A DNA stretch of 64,000 nucleotides from Xanthomonas sp. CFBP 8443 (lineage in GTDB: Bacteria; Pseudomonadota; Gammaproteobacteria; Xanthomonadales; Xanthomonadaceae), in assembly GCF_025666195.1 (NCBI RefSeq), contig NZ_CP102592.1:1922001-1986000 (forward strand). Reading direction: 5' to 3'. Made by a program: the position numbers and the translations under genes. The notes below the pieces were generated by a model. The model ran no database searches and was not told the origin of the DNA. It was given only the letters and a program-made list of their open reading frames with translations. How positions within the stretch are numbered: position 1 is the stretch's first letter; each line of letters begins with the position of its first letter. Below are positions 46,337 through 56,200 of the stretch, in pieces.

Positions 46337-48706
46337 ATGGATCGGAGAGATTTCCTGCGTCAGGGGCTGGCGGTCGGCGCGGTGGCCGGGGTCGAAGCGC
46401 TCGCCGGCAGCGTCGCTGCGGCCGCCAACGCGGTGCCGGCAGCGCCGTCTGCGCCTGCGCCGCTGCGCCTGCAGCCGCTGGCCGCCGATGCGCTCGCCGG
46501 CCACACCCTGCAATGCCGCTTCGTCGAGGCCGGCGCGCAATGGCAGGTGTACGAAGACCTGCGCAGCGCCGACGGCGACTTGACCCTGCTCGGCCCGGGC
46601 GGCGCGCTGGTGCTCGGCAAGCGCACCGAAGCGGTCTATCCCAGCGCGCAGGCGCCGTACTTCGGCATGAAACTGGCCGACGTGGCGATGGCCGAAGCCG
46701 ACCTGCTCGCCGACCGCCTGCTGCGCGACGGCGATCCGCGCCCGGACGAGGTGCGCGACGCGGCGCCGCCACCGGCCTCGCAACTGGATCCCAAGGACTA
46801 CAACGGCCGCCTGCCGTGGACCACCTTCGTCGGTACCCGCGAATGCGCCGACACCATGCCGGTGTACCCGGACGGGCGCACCCGCGCCTATCGCGCGCTG
46901 CACGCGTTCCCCGAGCTGGGCAAGGCCGACCTCGTCGCGCGCCGCCACGAGGGCCTGATCGGCGGCTGGATGCCGGCGGTGCGCAAGGTGGTGCCGGCTG
47001 GCGAAGGTCGCTACTACGACGTGCTGCTGTTCGCCGACGTGCTGGCCACCGATCGCTTCATCGTGCAGACCTGGCACCGCAGCGCGCTGGTCGAGCACGG
47101 CAAGGTGACCAAGGTGGTGTACGGCTACAGCTATCCCGACTACCCGCCGCGGCGCGGCCCGCGCAGCGCCGAGGACTTCTACCGCGGCCTGCTGGCCTTC
47201 GCCGGCTACTGGCAGGGGCTGCTGGCCGACACCGTGCAGGCGCGGCTGCCCGACCCGAGCTGGAGCGACATGGCGCGCTTCGCCTTCGCCCGCGAACTGG
47301 TGGTGCGCCCCGGCGGCACCTATCCGAAATACGGCGCGGTCGATCGCGACTACTACGGCAACGAATACGACGGCTTCCAGGACACCTTCACCAGCTCGCT
47401 GTACGCGAACCTGGAGTGGGGCCGCTTCGCCCAGGCCGCGGCGGTGCTGGACGGCTACTTCAGCGACTTCGTGCAGGACGACGGCATGGTCAACATGCGC
47501 GGCGCGGAGACCGGCCAGTTCGGCCTGACCCTGTCGCTGCTGGCGCGCTATCTGCGCTACACCGGCGATGCGGCGCTGCTGCGCAAGCACCGCGGCAAGA
47601 TCGCCGCGACCGCGCAGATCCTGCTGGAACTGCACGACGCCAGCCTGCAGCTGCCGGCGAAGGCGCCCGGGCATGGCCTGATCCATGGCTGGAACGAATC
47701 CGACGCCTGCCTGTTCCCGGACCCGACCCTGTGGTGGAAGCCGTACTACGCCAACAGCGCGCTGGCGATCCGCGGCTGGCAGGACATCGCCGCGGTGTGG
47801 ACCACCATCGCCGGTCCGGGCGCGCAAGGCACCGCGGCGCAGTGGCGGCGGCGCGCGCAGCAACTCACCGCGCAATTGCACAAGACCCTGCGCGGCAATA
47901 TCCGCCGCGATCTGACCCCGCCTTACATCGGCCCGCTGCCGGGGGTGAAGCTGACCTTTCGCCAGTCGCTGCAGCAGGAAAAACCCAGCGAGCAGGGCTG
48001 GCCGCACCGCGTCTATGCCGAGCTGCTGCAGGCCGACGTGCTGCCCGACGACCTCGCGCACCTGGTCATCGACTGCGTGCGCGGTCATGGCGGCACCAGC
48101 CTGGGCGTGGTCGGCAACATCGCCCCGCCCACGCCGGAAGGGCGCGACCTGCTCGGTTTCATTTCCTACGGCTACGCGCAGCAACTGCTGCGCCTGGACC
48201 GGATCGAGGAATACCTGCTGTTCCTGTACGCGCACCGCTACCACGTGCACACGCGCGGCAGCTGGACCGCGGGCGAGGTCAGCGGCATCACTGGCGGCAT
48301 GCCGCTGTTCTGCATCCCGGCGCAGATGACCATCCCGCTGCTGCTGCGCTGGATGCTGGTGTTCGAGGACAGCGTTGGCGAGGAGCTGTTCCTGGCGCGC
48401 GCGCTGCCGCGCGACTGGCTGGGCAGCGGCGAGGCGATCGCAATCGAGGCCGCGCCGACCCGGTGGGGCGCGGTGTCGCTGGCGCTGCGCGCCGACCCGG
48501 CGCGCAAGCGCATCGACGGCACGCTGACCCTGCCGGCGCAGGCGCCGGCCCGGACCTGGCTGACCCTGCGCGTGCCGGCCGGCATGCAGCTGCGCGAGGT
48601 GCTGATCGACGGGCGCGCGGTGGCCTTGTCCGGGCCGCGCAACGAGCGCGTTCAGGTGCCGGCCGGCGCGGCGCGGCAGATGACGATTTCGGCCGCCTAC
48701 GGCTGA
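46337..48706 (+). CDS. Tat-exported six-hairpin glycosidase-like protein
   Basis: A 789-residue protein with a twin-arginine signal (RRDFLRQG, about residues 3-30). The body looks like an (alpha/alpha)6 glycosidase: repeated Trp/Tyr-rich helices such as EDFYRGLLAFAGYWQGLL, YDGFQDTFTSSLYANLEWG, HGLIHGWNESDACLFPDPTLWWKPYYAN and HTRGSWTAGEVSGITGG, ending in a small beta domain. I cannot assign a CAZy family. The glycan genes downstream suggest a role in sugar removal. The ATG follows GGGGACGGGAC. A candidate for the least understood enzyme of the locus. Confidence 0.75.
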   Translation: MDRRDFLRQGLAVGAVAGVEALAGSVAAAANAVPAAPSAPAPLRLQPLAADALAGHTLQCRFVEAGAQWQVYEDLRSADGDLTLLGPGGALVLGKRTEAVYPSAQAPYFGMKLADVAMAEADLLADRLLRDGDPRPDEVRDAAPPPASQLDPKDYNGRLPWTTFVGTRECADTMPVYPDGRTRAYRALHAFPELGKADLVARRHEGLIGGWMPAVRKVVPAGEGRYYDVLLFADVLATDRFIVQTWHRSALVEHGKVTKVVYGYSYPDYPPRRGPRSAEDFYRGLLAFAGYWQGLLADTVQARLPDPSWSDMARFAFARELVVRPGGTYPKYGAVDRDYYGNEYDGFQDTFTSSLYANLEWGRFAQAAAVLDGYFSDFVQDDGMVNMRGAETGQFGLTLSLLARYLRYTGDAALLRKHRGKIAATAQILLELHDASLQLPAKAPGHGLIHGWNESDACLFPDPTLWWKPYYANSALAIRGWQDIAAVWTTIAGPGAQGTAAQWRRRAQQLTAQLHKTLRGNIRRDLTPPYIGPLPGVKLTFRQSLQQEKPSEQGWPHRVYAELLQADVLPDDLAHLVIDCVRGHGGTSLGVVGNIAPPTPEGRDLLGFISYGYAQQLLRLDRIEEYLLFLYAHRYHVHTRGSWTAGEVSGITGGMPLFCIPAQMTIPLLLRWMLVFEDSVGEELFLARALPRDWLGSGEAIAIEAAPTRWGAVSLALRADPARKRIDGTLTLPAQAPARTWLTLRVPAGMQLREVLIDGRAVALSGPRNERVQVPAGAARQMTISAAYG

Positions 48707-49037
48707 GTGGCGAAAAAGTCGGAAACGTCCCGAAACCTGTCGCGCAGTGCGATATTCCGCACATTTTCCCGATAAATACGACAAGACGGGGCCATCACCC
48801 TACGCGCACATTGTGGCCGTGCAGTGAAATCTCCGGGGGAGATTCCTGCACGAAGTAGCCGGACGCAACGCGTCGTCGTACGCGTCGCCGCGGGCGCGGC
48901 GGTGGGACCCTCCACCTGCCGTCGCGCCCGCGGACGTCCTTTCCGTACCCGCCACCGACCACTGGCGATGGGGACGGCCGCCCGGGGATGGGCGCCGACC
49001 TCGCCGATCGCCATGCCTCGCCGCCCAGGAGATTCCG
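48707..49037. other. 331-base region upstream of the first TonB receptor
   Basis: No gene supported. The first 80 bases are relatively AT-rich (48710-48790) and probably contain the promoter, but no consensus -35/-10 pair stands out. TGGCGAAAA at 48708 resembles TGGCGACGA at 60176 and the TGGCGACAA pair at 63485 and 63520, all just after the preceding stop. Confidence 0.4.
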
Positions 49038-51872
49038 ATGTCGTCTTTGTCCCAACGCGTTGCGCCGCTTTTCCCGTCGTCATGGCGCCGCGTGCAGCGG
49101 CCAGGTCCGCTGGCGGCGGCGATCTGCAGCGCACTGGCGGTCGCCGCGGTGGCGCCGTGCGCGCTGGCGCAGGAGGCCGCCGCCGCCGATCCGGCGGCGA
49201 CCACGCTGGAACGGGTCAGCGTGACCGGCAGCCACATCCGCCGCGTCGATGCGGAAACCGCCAGCCCGGTGATCACCATCGACCGGCAGCGGATCGAGGA
49301 CAGCGGCCAGAACACGCTCGGGCAACTGCTGCAGCAGCTGCCGGCGATGGCCGGCAACATGCCCAACATCTCACTCAACTCCGGCTTCAGCCACGGCCGC
49401 GCGCTGGTGTCGCTGCGCAACCTCGGCGCCGAGCGCACCCTGGTGCTGGTCAACGGCCACCGCATGGCCGGCCCGGCCAGCAGCGTCTCCGCCGCGCCCG
49501 GCGTGGACATCAACGCGATCCCGGCGGCGATGGTCGAGCGCATCGAAGTGCTGACCGACGGCGCCTCCTCGGTGTACGGCTCCGACGCCATCGCCGGCGT
49601 GGTCAACATCATCCTCAAGGACAAGTACGACGGCGCCGCGGCGACCGTCGACTACGGCCAGAGCACCCATGGCGACGGCAACCGCCGCACGCTGGGCGTG
49701 GAGTGGGGCAAGACCTGGGAGCGCGGCGGGCTGATCCTGGGCCTGAGCCGCAGCTCGATGAACGCGCTGTACGACGAAGACCGCAGCTACGCCAAGACCG
49801 CGGTGAACTACCTCAACGGGCAGGTGGTGGAACGCCGCGGCAACGGCACCCGCGCCTTCCTCAGCGACGGCAGCGTGCTGACCCCGAACAGCAACCTGGC
49901 GCCCGGCGCGGTCGACGCCGGCGACTTCCACACCTACAGCCAGGCGGTCGAGGGCTACAACTCCTACACCGGGCAGTACCTGATCACCCCGGTGGAGCGC
50001 ACCAATTTCTCCGCCCACGCCAGCTTCGATTTCACTCCGGACGTGCAGGGCTACCTGGACATGTTCTGGACCCGCAGCAAGACCACCTCGCAACTGACCG
50101 CCTTCGGCCTGGAGCTGCCCAACGCCGCGCAGAACTACTACAACCCGTTCGGCAGCGACCTGTCGCGCTACCTGCTGCGCTCGGTGCCGGCCAACACCCG
50201 CGTCTACTCCTCGACCATGACCCAGACCAACATCGTGGCCGGGTTGCGCGGCAAGTTCTCCGACAGCAGCTGGCAATGGGACGCGGCGGCCGGCTATGCG
50301 CGCTACAAGGACACCCTGGTGCGCAACGGCTTCTCGATCACCTCGGCGCTGAACAACGCGGCCGGCGCCTCGTTCCTGGACAGCGACGGCGTGGTCAAGT
50401 GCGGCACGCCCGGCAACGTGATCGCCGGCTGTACCCCGATCAACGTGTTCAACCCGGACGATCCGGCCACCATCGCCGGGATCAAGGCCACCCAGAGCGC
50501 GGTCGACCTGATCGACGAAAGCACGATGAAGTTCGCCGAGGCCAGCGTCAACGGCGACCTGTTCAAGATGCCGGCGGGAATGGTGCAGGCCGCGTTCGGG
50601 CTGTCGTTGCGCAAGAACGATTTCTCGCAGGGCACCAGCAATCCGGTCGCCGCCGCCGATGCGGGCGGCAGCTGCGACTACAACGACGGCTGCATCATGA
50701 ACCAGGGCCACGACGAGACCATCAAGGAGGCCTATGCCGAAGTGCTGATCCCGCTGCTCAAGGATCTGCCCGGCGCACAGGCGCTGAACCTCAACCTGGG
50801 CACGCGCTATTCCAAGTACGACTACTGGGGCAACACCACCAACAGCAAGATCGCGCTGGAATGGCGGCCGATCGACAACCTGCTGATCCGCGCCACCGGC
50901 TCGGAAGTGTTCCGCGCGCCGGCGCTGGGCGACCTGTACGGTTCGCCGTTCAACGCGGTGATCGATGCCAGCGGCGACTTCACCGATCCGTGCGCCGGCT
51001 ACACCGGCAGCGGCAATGCCGCGGCCTGCGCCAACGTGCCCACCGACGGCAGCTTCGTCAACACCTCCTCGTTCACCGTGCTGACCACCGGCTCGGCCAA
51101 CGCCGGCTTCAAGATCAAGCCCGAGCAGGGCCGTTCCTACAACCTCGGCGCGGTCTACGATCCGGGTTGGGCGGACGGCCTGTCGTTGAACCTGGACAGC
51201 TGGCGGGTCACGCTCGACGACATGATCAACGGTTCCGGCCTGGACCAGGTGCTGCAGAACTGCTACGACGGGCAGAGCGCGTATTGCCCGCTGATCCAGC
51301 GCAACGCCAGCGGGCAGCTGGTCAGCGTCACCGTGCCGTTCGCGATCAACAGCGGCAAGGTCGATATCCGCGGCTACGACATCGGCATCAAGTACGCGCT
51401 GCGCGACACCGCCTGGGGCAGCTTCCAGGCCGGCGTCGACGCCACCTTCCTGTCCAGCTACAAGTTCAGCGGCGACGACCACAACTACGTCGGCGAGACC
51501 TCCAGCTACGGCAACATGCCGCGCTGGCGCGCCAGCTTCAACCTGGGCTGGGACAACGGGCCGTGGCACGCCAGCTGGAACACGCGCCTGCTCGGCCCGA
51601 CCACGGTCGGCAGTGCCTACGAGGACTTCTGCGTGAACACCGCCGCCGACGGCAGCTGCGTGTACTTCCGCGTCGGCACGGTGACCTACCACGACGCCTC
51701 GCTGAGCCGGAAGTTCGAGAGCCTGCACACCACGCTGTCGGCCGGCGTCAACAACCTCGGCGACCGCAAGCCGCCGCAGTACTACGGCTATGCCAGCGCG
51801 GCCAACACCGATGCGTTCACCTACGACACGTTGGGGCGGTATTTCTGGGCGCGGCTCAGGACCGAGTTTTGA
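49038..51872 (+). CDS. TonB-dependent outer-membrane receptor (copy 1)
   Basis: A 944-residue outer-membrane transporter with signal peptide (about 1-45, ending ALAQ), plug domain (ERVSVTGSHIRR, LVNGHRMAGPAS, IEVLTDGASSVYGSDAIAGVVNIILK) and a 22-strand barrel ending in the aromatic residue expected for outer-membrane proteins (RTEF). The plug pattern belongs to the oligosaccharide/peptide-type receptors common in Xanthomonas. It precedes the glycosidase genes in what looks like one transcription unit (stop overlaps the next start) and likely imports the released oligosaccharide or glycopeptide. Confidence 0.93.
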   Translation: MSSLSQRVAPLFPSSWRRVQRPGPLAAAICSALAVAAVAPCALAQEAAAADPAATTLERVSVTGSHIRRVDAETASPVITIDRQRIEDSGQNTLGQLLQQLPAMAGNMPNISLNSGFSHGRALVSLRNLGAERTLVLVNGHRMAGPASSVSAAPGVDINAIPAAMVERIEVLTDGASSVYGSDAIAGVVNIILKDKYDGAAATVDYGQSTHGDGNRRTLGVEWGKTWERGGLILGLSRSSMNALYDEDRSYAKTAVNYLNGQVVERRGNGTRAFLSDGSVLTPNSNLAPGAVDAGDFHTYSQAVEGYNSYTGQYLITPVERTNFSAHASFDFTPDVQGYLDMFWTRSKTTSQLTAFGLELPNAAQNYYNPFGSDLSRYLLRSVPANTRVYSSTMTQTNIVAGLRGKFSDSSWQWDAAAGYARYKDTLVRNGFSITSALNNAAGASFLDSDGVVKCGTPGNVIAGCTPINVFNPDDPATIAGIKATQSAVDLIDESTMKFAEASVNGDLFKMPAGMVQAAFGLSLRKNDFSQGTSNPVAAADAGGSCDYNDGCIMNQGHDETIKEAYAEVLIPLLKDLPGAQALNLNLGTRYSKYDYWGNTTNSKIALEWRPIDNLLIRATGSEVFRAPALGDLYGSPFNAVIDASGDFTDPCAGYTGSGNAAACANVPTDGSFVNTSSFTVLTTGSANAGFKIKPEQGRSYNLGAVYDPGWADGLSLNLDSWRVTLDDMINGSGLDQVLQNCYDGQSAYCPLIQRNASGQLVSVTVPFAINSGKVDIRGYDIGIKYALRDTAWGSFQAGVDATFLSSYKFSGDDHNYVGETSSYGNMPRWRASFNLGWDNGPWHASWNTRLLGPTTVGSAYEDFCVNTAADGSCVYFRVGTVTYHDASLSRKFESLHTTLSAGVNNLGDRKPPQYYGYASAANTDAFTYDTLGRYFWARLRTEF

Positions 51873-54800
51873 GGCTGGCGGCAAGCGGCGGCAAGGCCGC
51901 CTCAGGCTGGCGGCGCCGCGCCGCAGTGGCACTGACCGCGGCGCTGTTCGGCGCCGCGGTCGCCACGGTGGCGGCCGCGGCAAGCGACGGCGAAGGATTG
52001 CAGGACAGCAACGCCACGCTCGGCTATCCGCGCTTCAAGGGCGATGCGCAGCCACTGCCGGACAATGGCGTGGCCTTCGCCCCGGGCGGCCATCTGCGGC
52101 GGGTGTTCGCCGCGGACCTGGCGGCCGGCGCCGGCAGCGCGCCCGGCAAGGATTTCTGGATCGACCGCATGCTCGCGCGCAGCGGCACCGGCGGCGGCTT
52201 CGACGACAGCAACAACTGGCTGTTCAGCCGCGGCCGCGCCGCGTACATGTACACGCACGCGCCGCAGCAGCCGGGCTTCGTCGGCGACGTCGCCTACGCG
52301 CACAAGACCGGCCACGACGCGTTGTTCCGGCTGCAGCTCGAGCGCGACGGCACGCCATTGCAGCTGGTCGAGGACAGCGCGCAGCGGCGGCAGACGCCGA
52401 GCTACTTCAGCAGCGTCTACACGGATGCCGCCGCGGGCGTGCGGCTGCGCCTGGTCAAGTTCATCAGCGAGCAGAACGTGGCCGTGGCCGAGGCCACGCT
52501 ATCCAGCAGCGACGGCGTGGCGCGGACGCTGACCCTGCGCGCGACCTCGCCGATGGCCACGCATGCCGACGGCGCCGAACTCACCGGCGCGTTCGTCACC
52601 CATAACGCGATCACCACGGTGTTCCCGCGGTTGTCCGGCGACGGCTTCGCGGTCGACGGCGGCTCCATCGCGCGCCGCGTGACAGTGCCGGCGCGCGGCG
52701 AGGCGGCCACGCTGAAGGTGCAGCTCGGGCTGGTCACGCGCGAGTTGCCGGCATCGCTGCAGGAATACCGGCGCATCGCCGCGCAGTCGCCGCAGCAGGC
52801 TTACAGCGAACACGTCGTCGCCTACAACCGCTGGTGGGCCGACAACCTGCCATACCTGGACACGCCCGAGGACAACATCGACAAGACGTTGTTCTACCGC
52901 TGGTGGCTGCTGCGCTTCAATTTCCTCGACGCCGCGGTGCCCGGCAACGACTACCAGTTCCCGGTGGCGATCGAAGGCGTGCTCGGCTACGACAACGCGA
53001 TCGTGCTGACCACCGGCATGTTCATCGACGACCTCAAGTACCTGCGCGATCCCAGCTATGCCTACGGCTCCTGGCTGGGCGCCGGCGAGACCGCCGGCGG
53101 CGGCAAGTACGTGGACAACCCCGGCGCGCCGGAGAACTGGTCCAATTCCTACGCCCAGTACCTCAGCGCCGCCGCCTGGCGCGCCTACCAACTGCACGGT
53201 GGGCCGCCGGCGGTGGCCGCGCAACTGGCGCGCTACGCCAGCGCCGACGTGGACGCGCTGCTGCGCGCCTACGACCGCAACGGCAACGGCCTGATCGAGT
53301 ACGACTGGGCGGCGATGACCGGCAACGACGCCGACGCGGTCTCCTTCGACTGGGCCAAGCAGCACGGCCAGGCGCGCATGGACCGCAGCGAGAGCGCCTA
53401 CGTCTACGCCAATGCGCTGGCCGCGGCGCAGGCCGCGCAACTGGCCGGCGACAGCGCCACCGCGACGCGGATGCAGGCGCTGGCGGCGAAGATCCGCAGC
53501 GCCGTGCTCGCCGTGCTGTGGCAGGACCGCAGCGCGGGCGCGGACGGCATGGGCGTGCATGGCGACCTGCTGAAGCAGCGCCAGGCCGACGGTGCGCGGT
53601 TGCCGGTGGACTGGAAGGAGACCAACAACTACTACCCGTTCAGCGTCGGCCTGATGCCGAAGCAGGGCGAGGCCGACTACGACCCGAAGTATGTCCGCGC
53701 GCTGCGCCTGTTCGCCGACGCGCGGCAGTACCCGCTGTTCCCGTTCTACACCGCCAACCAGGCTGACCAGCAGGCGCGCGGCGACGGTGGCAGCAACAAC
53801 TTCTCGGTGATCAATTCCACCGTGGCGTTCCGCCTGCTGGGCAGCGCCTTGCGCGACTATCCCAGCCCGTACCTGGACGCGAGCAGCTATCGCAAGCTGC
53901 TGTACTGGAACGCCTGGGCGCACTACATCGACGGCGACAACCGCTATCCGGACCAGAACGAGTTCTGGGCCCAGGGCAGCGCCGCCGACGGCGGCCGCAT
54001 CGGCTACCGCTCGTGGATCCACCACACCCAGCTCGGCGCGACCAACTTCACCGTGATCGAGGACGCGATGGGGCTGCGCGCGCGCAGCGACGGCAGGATC
54101 GAACTGTTTCCGATCGACATCGGCTGGGACCACTTCGCCGCCGACGCGCTGCGCTACCGCGACCGCGACCTGAGCATCGTCTGGGATCGTGACGGCCGCC
54201 ACTACGGTGGCGCGGTGCCCAAGGGCTATTCGGTGTATCTGGACGGGAAGCTCGCGTTCACCGTCGATCGCCTGGCGCACGTGATCTACGACCCGGCCAG
54301 CGGCCAGGTACAGGCGGCGCCGGACGCGGTCAATGCCGATGCCGCGCAGGTGCGGGTGCTGGCTGCGCACGCGCGTGCGCTGCAGACGCCGGAGCAGGTG
54401 CGCTTCGCCGCCGATGCGCGCATCGCCGCCGTGCTGGCCGACGCCGGCGTGGACACGGCGTTGCCGGCTTCGGCGCGCAACCTCGCGCAGGGCGCGACGG
54501 TAAGCGCCAGCTACGCCGCCGACGGCTTCCCGGCCACTGCGGCGGTGGACGGCAGCACCGCCAACGAACCGTTCTGGGGCAGCGCCGGCTCGCCGTCGCG
54601 CAGCGACTGGATCGAACTCGACCTGGGCCGACCGCAACTGCTGGACGACGTGCGCCTGTATTTCTACCGCAGCTCCTCGCCGCCCGGCGAACAGCACGGC
54701 TTTGCCTCCGGCACCCGCGCCGGCTATGCGCCGCCGTGGCTGTACGCGCTGCAGTATTTCGACGGTCGCGAGTGGAAGGCCGTGCCCGGCCAGGTGCGCG

Positions 54801-56200
54801 ATGCGCCGATCGCGCAGGGCAACCGCAACCGCGTGCGCTTCCCGGCGCTGCGCGTGCAGCGGCTGCGCGTGTTGGTCACGCATGCCGGCGCGCTGCGCAC
54901 CGGCATCAAGGAAATCCAGGCCTACGCCAGTGGCGCGACGCTGCCGACGACCCGCGCCAACCAGGCGCCGCAGGTCGAGGCCTGGCAGGAGGACGGCGCC
55001 GGCGGCGGTGCGCTGCGCCTGGTCGGCCGGGTCGGCGACGACGCGTTGCCGAACGGCACGCTGGCGCTGCACTGGCGCGTGCTGCAGGCAGCGCCTGGGG
55101 GCGCGGCGATCTTCGAGGACCCGCAGGCGGCGAGCACCAGCGTGCGCTTCACCGCGCCCGGCGCCTATACGTTGCGGCTGCAGGCCGACGACGGCGCGTT
55201 GCAGGGCCATGCCGACGTGGCCGTGGTCGCCGCGGCGTTGCCCGCCGGGCAGGGGTTGCAGGTGCAGGGCGAGGCCGAGGCCAGCGCGCAGGTCACCGCC
55301 GGCCATCATCGGCTGCAGGCGCTCAACGACGGGCTGCTGCCCGAGCCTGGCCAGGCGCCGGCGCCGGACCGGCGCTGGGGCAGCTGGGGCCGCGCGCAAC
55401 CGGCCTCGGTGTGGGTGCAGTATCAATGGCCGCAACCGCAGCGGGTGAACGCGGCGGCGCTGTACTTCTGGGACGACCAGCCGCAGGGCGGGGTGGCGCC
55501 GCCGCGCGCGTGGAAGCTGCAGTACCGCGACGGCGAGCAGTGGCGCGATATCGCGGTGCGCGGCGGCTATGCAGTCGCCGCGCGCGGCGCACCCAGCCGC
55601 GTGGCGTTCGCGCCGGTGACCACCACCGCCTTGCGTGCGGTGCTGGACACCGCCGCGCAGGGAGACCGCCACGCCGCGGTCGGCCTGGACGAGTGGCAGG
55701 TATTCGCCGAACGCGCCGACAGCACCGAGCCGGTCGACGTGCGCGTGGCGCCGGGGCAGATGCCCGCGTTGCCGCAACGCATCGCCGGCTATTTCGCCGA
55801 CGGCAGCTGGGCGTGGCTGGGCGTGCGCTGGCCGCAGCTCGAACCGGCCGCGCTGGCCGGCGAAGGCCGCGTGCAGCTGCAGGGCCTGGCCGACGGCGGC
55901 GTGCCGGTCGCCGCCAGCATCTGGGTGCGCGCCAGTGCGCCAGGGCAGATCAACACCGTGCAGGCGCCGCCGCCGGTGCATGTGCGGGCCGGGCAGGTGC
56001 CGGCGCTGCCGGAGTACGTCAACGTGCAATACAACGATGGTTCGCGCGAACGCGTGCCGGTGCAGTGGCCGTCGCTGGCGCCGGCCGCGTCCGCCGCGCC
56101 GGGCAACGCCAGCATCGTCGGCAGCGTGCAAGGGCGCGGCGGCAGCGGGCAGCTGCCGGTGCGGCTGCAGATCGTGGTCGATGCGGCGGTGGCGCCATGA
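51869..56200 (+). CDS. Large secreted multidomain glycosidase-like protein
   Basis: A 1443-residue exported protein. The TTG at 51869 overlaps the receptor stop (TTGA), follows AGGACCGAG, and gives a good signal peptide (WRRRAAVALTAALFG). Order: beta-sandwich (about 35-300), six-hairpin catalytic-like region (about 320-800; YDNAIVLTTGMFIDDLKYL, WKETNNYYPFSVGLMP, NEFWAQGS), F5/8-type sugar-binding domain (about 870-1025), Ig-like domain (about 1035-1120), a second discoidin-like module (about 1140-1285), and two Big_4-like domains (about 1290-1440). The most likely family is GH121 or a relative (beta-L-arabinobiosidase), inferred from the neighbouring GH43 and GH127 genes; it is not proven. 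ATGA overlap with the GH43 gene follows. Confidence 0.8.
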   Translation: MRLAASGGKAASGWRRRAAVALTAALFGAAVATVAAAASDGEGLQDSNATLGYPRFKGDAQPLPDNGVAFAPGGHLRRVFAADLAAGAGSAPGKDFWIDRMLARSGTGGGFDDSNNWLFSRGRAAYMYTHAPQQPGFVGDVAYAHKTGHDALFRLQLERDGTPLQLVEDSAQRRQTPSYFSSVYTDAAAGVRLRLVKFISEQNVAVAEATLSSSDGVARTLTLRATSPMATHADGAELTGAFVTHNAITTVFPRLSGDGFAVDGGSIARRVTVPARGEAATLKVQLGLVTRELPASLQEYRRIAAQSPQQAYSEHVVAYNRWWADNLPYLDTPEDNIDKTLFYRWWLLRFNFLDAAVPGNDYQFPVAIEGVLGYDNAIVLTTGMFIDDLKYLRDPSYAYGSWLGAGETAGGGKYVDNPGAPENWSNSYAQYLSAAAWRAYQLHGGPPAVAAQLARYASADVDALLRAYDRNGNGLIEYDWAAMTGNDADAVSFDWAKQHGQARMDRSESAYVYANALAAAQAAQLAGDSATATRMQALAAKIRSAVLAVLWQDRSAGADGMGVHGDLLKQRQADGARLPVDWKETNNYYPFSVGLMPKQGEADYDPKYVRALRLFADARQYPLFPFYTANQADQQARGDGGSNNFSVINSTVAFRLLGSALRDYPSPYLDASSYRKLLYWNAWAHYIDGDNRYPDQNEFWAQGSAADGGRIGYRSWIHHTQLGATNFTVIEDAMGLRARSDGRIELFPIDIGWDHFAADALRYRDRDLSIVWDRDGRHYGGAVPKGYSVYLDGKLAFTVDRLAHVIYDPASGQVQAAPDAVNADAAQVRVLAAHARALQTPEQVRFAADARIAAVLADAGVDTALPASARNLAQGATVSASYAADGFPATAAVDGSTANEPFWGSAGSPSRSDWIELDLGRPQLLDDVRLYFYRSSSPPGEQHGFASGTRAGYAPPWLYALQYFDGREWKAVPGQVRDAPIAQGNRNRVRFPALRVQRLRVLVTHAGALRTGIKEIQAYASGATLPTTRANQAPQVEAWQEDGAGGGALRLVGRVGDDALPNGTLALHWRVLQAAPGGAAIFEDPQAASTSVRFTAPGAYTLRLQADDGALQGHADVAVVAAALPAGQGLQVQGEAEASAQVTAGHHRLQALNDGLLPEPGQAPAPDRRWGSWGRAQPASVWVQYQWPQPQRVNAAALYFWDDQPQGGVAPPRAWKLQYRDGEQWRDIAVRGGYAVAARGAPSRVAFAPVTTTALRAVLDTAAQGDRHAAVGLDEWQVFAERADSTEPVDVRVAPGQMPALPQRIAGYFADGSWAWLGVRWPQLEPAALAGEGRVQLQGLADGGVPVAASIWVRASAPGQINTVQAPPPVHVRAGQVPALPEYVNVQYNDGSRERVPVQWPSLAPAASAAPGNASIVGSVQGRGGSGQLPVRLQIVVDAAVAP

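Noticed and set aside
48824..51868. Long plus-strand frame running through the first TonB receptor into the glycosidase
   Set aside because: It is out of frame with the receptor and only becomes coding after 51869; its first 1015 codons are a shadow.
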